Below, piece by piece: positions 5,144 to 7,082 of a stretch of 7,082 nucleotides of DNA. The DNA lies in assembly GCA_949127695.1 (NCBI GenBank), contig CASBQH010000256.1, forward strand, positions 1 to 7,082, read 5' to 3'. Source of the stretch: Synechococcales cyanobacterium PMM_0073. GTDB lineage: Bacteria > Cyanobacteriota > Cyanobacteriia > Elainellales > Elainellaceae. The notes below the pieces were generated by a model that saw only the letters and a list, made by a program, of their open reading frames with translations, was not told the origin of the DNA and did no database searches. Every line of letters starts with the position of its first letter. Position 1 is the first letter of the stretch. The position numbers and the translations under genes were made by a program.

Positions 5144-6076
5144 ATGGTTTCTATTCGTCGCAACTTAGCCGCCAGCGCCGCTCCAATTGAACAGCTCGAT
5201 CCACCGCTGCCGCCGCGAGAAACGCTGCCCACAATGTATGATCTGCCCAGCGAAGACCCTGAGGAACCTGGCTTGCCCGATGAATTCCACGACCTTCAGC
5301 CTCAGCTTTTGAGCCGGACGCTGCGCCTGAAGCACTACAGCCGCGAGAACTGCTTCACGGTTTCTGATCTAAATCTTTACTACGATCTGCGTCATCCGCT
5401 CTGGCATAAGCGACCAGACTGGTTTTTAGCGGTAGATGTGTCGCGCCTCTATGAGCAGCGCGATCTGCGCCGCAGCTATGTCGTTTGGCAAGAACCTAGA
5501 CCCCCGCATGTGGTGGTGGAATTTCTCTCACCCGGCACAGAGGCCGAAGATTTGGGGCGGTTTTATTCTGTGAGTTCCCGTAGCTTGAGCCAGGAGGTGG
5601 AGCTGATTGAAGCAGCGAAGGAGCCGCCAGGGAAGTTTGCGGTCTACGAATCCCATCTGCGAGTGCCACACTATATTGTCTATAGCCGCTTTACTCAACA
5701 GCTGCGCTACTTTAAGCTAACCGGAGGGCAATACGAAGAGCAGGCGTTAAATTCAGCGAATCCGCTGGTCTGGCTGACGGATTTAGAGATTGGTCTAGGC
5801 ATCTGGCAAGGCGAGTTTGAGGATGTGACGGCGGCTTGGTTGCGCTGGTGTGATTCAGCCGGAAACTGGATGCTGACGGACACAGAGCAAGCAGAGCAGC
5901 AGGCTGAGCAAGCAGAGCAGCAGGCTGAACAGGCGCATCAAGCAGCTGAGCAAGCTGAGGCTCGGCTGCTCCAGGCTGCGTGCAATCTGCTGGCAACAGG
6001 CATGACAGTTGAGGCTGTGGCTCAAATGCTAGGTCTGTCGCTGGCAGAAGTTGCAGCGCTTCAGGCGGCGGATTGA
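5144..6076 (+). CDS. Uma2-family PD-(D/E)XK endonuclease-like protein with coiled-coil tail
   Basis: A 310-residue protein of the Uma2 (DUF820) family, greatly expanded in cyanobacteria; the fold is restriction-endonuclease-like and the biological role is largely unknown. The candidate PD-(D/E)XK residues are D92 in KRPDWFLAVD, E126 in PPHVVVEFLSPGTE, and K164 in GKFAVYES. The segment between E126 and K164 is longer than in the shortest Uma2 proteins, as in the cyanobacterial subtype that continues with VPHYIVYSR, LEIGLGIWQGEF and WLRWCDSAGNW, all seen here. Residues ~247-275 are a Gln/Glu/Ala repeat predicted to form a coiled coil. The end (LLATGMTVEAVAQMLGLSLAE) resembles the helix-turn-helix-like tail found on many cyanobacterial proteins of this kind. 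The ATG at 5144 has no clear Shine-Dalgarno. It lies 61 bp after the amidohydrolase gene on the same strand but is probably functionally unrelated. Confidence 0.9.
   Translation: MVSIRRNLAASAAPIEQLDPPLPPRETLPTMYDLPSEDPEEPGLPDEFHDLQPQLLSRTLRLKHYSRENCFTVSDLNLYYDLRHPLWHKRPDWFLAVDVSRLYEQRDLRRSYVVWQEPRPPHVVVEFLSPGTEAEDLGRFYSVSSRSLSQEVELIEAAKEPPGKFAVYESHLRVPHYIVYSRFTQQLRYFKLTGGQYEEQALNSANPLVWLTDLEIGLGIWQGEFEDVTAAWLRWCDSAGNWMLTDTEQAEQQAEQAEQQAEQAHQAAEQAEARLLQAACNLLATGMTVEAVAQMLGLSLAEVAALQAAD
5885..5926 (+). repeat. 21-bp coding tandem repeat in the coiled-coil tail
   Basis: A 21-bp unit starting GAGCAAGCAGAGCAGCAGGC occurs twice perfectly (5885-5905, 5906-5926), followed by a decayed third unit to about 5947. 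Each unit encodes one EQAEQQA heptad, so copy changes add or remove whole heptads without breaking the coiled coil. Confidence 0.93.
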
Positions 6077-6120
6077 CTATAACCGCTGCATCTCAATTGG
6101 ATAAGCTCAAGAACGCAAGA

Positions 6121-6145
6121 ATAGGGGAAGCTGCAAACTCCCTAT
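6121..6145. terminator. Weak stem-loop between convergent genes
   Basis: ATAGGG (6121-6126) pairs with CCCTAT (6140-6145) across a 13-nt loop; one bulged G would let the stem extend by a base pair. It lies between the Uma2-family stop and the nuclease stop and overlaps the latter. No T-run follows on either strand, so terminator function is doubtful. Confidence 0.25.
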
Positions 6146-6936
6146 AGGCTCAGCACCAGCTGCAAAGCGGGCTGGCTGCGACCATCTTCAGGCAGTGGCT
6201 CTGGTTCACTCTGCATCGCCGGACAGTAGCGGGCATAGGTACAGCGCTCGCACTGAGCGCCTGTCGTGGGCTGCCAGCTCTGGTCGCGGCGCAGCTCGGT
6301 CGCCAAATTGCTAATTACCTGCTCCACCCGGCAGCGATGTTCGGGCGTGGCGCGGTAGCTGACCTTTTCGCCTGTGCGGAGATAGAGCAGGCTGAGCTGC
6401 TTGAGGCTGCGGGCATAGCGCTGCTCTAGCGCCAGATAGTAAAGGCCAATTTGCAGATTGATTTCGTCAGAGTTGAGCCGCTCGGCTTCTTTGGCCGACT
6501 TATAATCAATCAGCTCTAGGCCATCCTCAAAGTGATCGAGCCGGTCATAGCGACCGGATAGACCAAACTCTAGATTATCGACCTGAAGCTTGCCCTGAAT
6601 TCGCCCTTCTACCGCCAGCGGTCGGCGCATGGCTGACTGACTTTCAATAAACGAATAGTAGTAGCGGCGCAGAATCGCTCGTCCTTCAGCAGTTTGGTTG
6701 GGCGTCAGTTCGCCAATCTGCTGGTTCCAGCAATATTCGATCCAGTCAAGGCGCGGCACCGGATCTTGGTAATGCCAGTCTTGATAAATTTGCGCCAAAG
6801 CCTGATGCAGCGAGCTGCCCAGCGCCGCAGAGCCAAAAAAACCAGCCCCTTCCAGCCGACGTTCGTAGCGGAAGTAGTAGGCGCGAGGGCAGCGATGATA
6901 AGCCTGAAGTTTGGCGGCGGAGATGACATAAGACAT
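6142..6936 (-). CDS. RecB/Cas4-like PD-(D/E)XK nuclease family protein with Fe-S cysteine set
   Basis: A 264-residue stand-alone nuclease-domain protein (PDDEXK_1 type). Motifs in order: ISAAKLQAYHRCPRAYYFRY with C16; GSSLHQAL with H44; E110 in LAVEGRI; D131 in SGRYDRLD; D144-Y-K146 in LELIDYKSAKE; Q162/Y166 in LQIGLYYLAL; and C229-x2-C232-x5-C238. Together with C16 the last three cysteines make the four-cysteine set that holds a 4Fe-4S cluster in Cas4/AddB-type nucleases. The family cuts or resects DNA ends; the role of this lone copy is unknown. ATG at 6936 is chosen because the conserved motif begins at once after it. The frame stays open up to a TTG at 7029, but those 31 extra residues look non-conserved. 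No Shine-Dalgarno is evident. It is convergent with the Uma2-family gene, and no helicase or cas gene is beside it. Confidence 0.88.
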   Translation of the reverse strand: MSYVISAAKLQAYHRCPRAYYFRYERRLEGAGFFGSAALGSSLHQALAQIYQDWHYQDPVPRLDWIEYCWNQQIGELTPNQTAEGRAILRRYYYSFIESQSAMRRPLAVEGRIQGKLQVDNLEFGLSGRYDRLDHFEDGLELIDYKSAKEAERLNSDEINLQIGLYYLALEQRYARSLKQLSLLYLRTGEKVSYRATPEHRCRVEQVISNLATELRRDQSWQPTTGAQCERCTYARYCPAMQSEPEPLPEDGRSQPALQLVLSL

Positions 6937-7019
6937 AGGCTTTGGCGTAGTGGTAGGGAGCCTTGCGTCAGCCCAGCGGCCATCCATCGACCCACTTGAA
7001 ACTAGCTGGGGGTGAGGTA

Positions 7020-7047
7020 GCACCCGCAAACCGAAGTCTACGGGTGC
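7020..7047. repeat. 7-bp inverted repeat upstream of the nuclease gene
   Basis: GCACCCG (7020-7026) and CGGGTGC (7041-7047) are perfectly complementary around a 14-nt spacer. It lies in the 146-bp region upstream of the nuclease ATG. It could be an operator, an RNA hairpin in the leader, or chance. No convincing promoter boxes or gene are seen in the rest of 6937-7082. Confidence 0.45.
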
Positions 7048-7082
7048 GGTCTGTCGGGCATGACGGTTCTATGATGGCACTA

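Noticed and set aside
6937..7029. Longer nuclease protein starting at TTG 7029 (295 residues)
   Set aside because: The added 31 residues carry no family motif, and the conserved N-terminal block begins immediately after the ATG at 6936.
7038..7061. Eight-codon minus-strand ORF in the nuclease leader
   Set aside because: It is too short and lacks a ribosome site; it is easily explained by chance.
1..7082. HIP1 octamer (GCGATCGC) as a cyanobacterial marker
   Set aside because: No copy was found by eye. The cyanobacterial assignment therefore rests on protein families, and absence in 7 kb does not exclude it.
1..7082. CRISPR array, tRNA or rRNA genes, insertion-sequence ends
   Set aside because: The repeats seen are short tandem units without spacers. 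No cloverleaf-like stretch, transposase or terminal inverted repeats were recognised.

Overview
The window looks like a piece of a cyanobacterial chromosome, possibly from a filamentous Leptolyngbya-like lineage. The evidence is an SLH-domain envelope protein carrying a serine-hydrolase module, and a Uma2-family nuclease of the cyanobacterial subtype that ends in a Gln/Glu/Ala coiled-coil tail. The genus is inference only; no rRNA or other marker gene is present.

Layout. Positions 38-1771 (minus) hold a secreted protein with three SLH domains, a peptidoglycan-binding-like region and a class A beta-lactamase-like serine-hydrolase domain that stops early at the window edge. Positions 1839-3554 (minus) hold three small metabolic genes in the order ridA-like, cysteine hydrolase (isochorismatase fold), cupin; the last two are 4 bp apart. 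Divergent from them across about 100 bp is a GTG-started amidohydrolase of the AtzA/TrzN/cytosine-deaminase type (3655-5082, plus). Then come a Uma2-family PD-(D/E)XK protein (5144-6076, plus) and, convergent with it, a RecB/Cas4-like PD-(D/E)XK protein with an apparent Fe-S cysteine set (6142-6936, minus).

How the genes may work together. The amidohydrolase, cysteine hydrolase, RidA-like protein and cupin form a plausible unit for breaking down or detoxifying a nitrogen-rich compound, such as a heterocycle, ureido compound or amide. Deamination or ring chemistry by the amidohydrolase would be followed by C-N hydrolysis by the cysteine hydrolase and enamine/imine clearance by RidA. The set resembles RutB plus RutC of pyrimidine breakdown, without the RutA oxygenase. 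The substrate is not readable from sequence.

Most unusual points. (1) At the left edge the opposite strand of the truncated serine-hydrolase gene reads like the next block of that same domain, suggesting a local inversion or an assembly fold-back. (2) Several short perfect tandem duplications (10, 12, 13 and 21 bp) lie at gene boundaries or inside genes. (3) The cupin has Asn in place of the first metal-binding His. No stretch longer than 300 bases lacks a gene. I saw no tRNA, rRNA, insertion sequence or CRISPR array.
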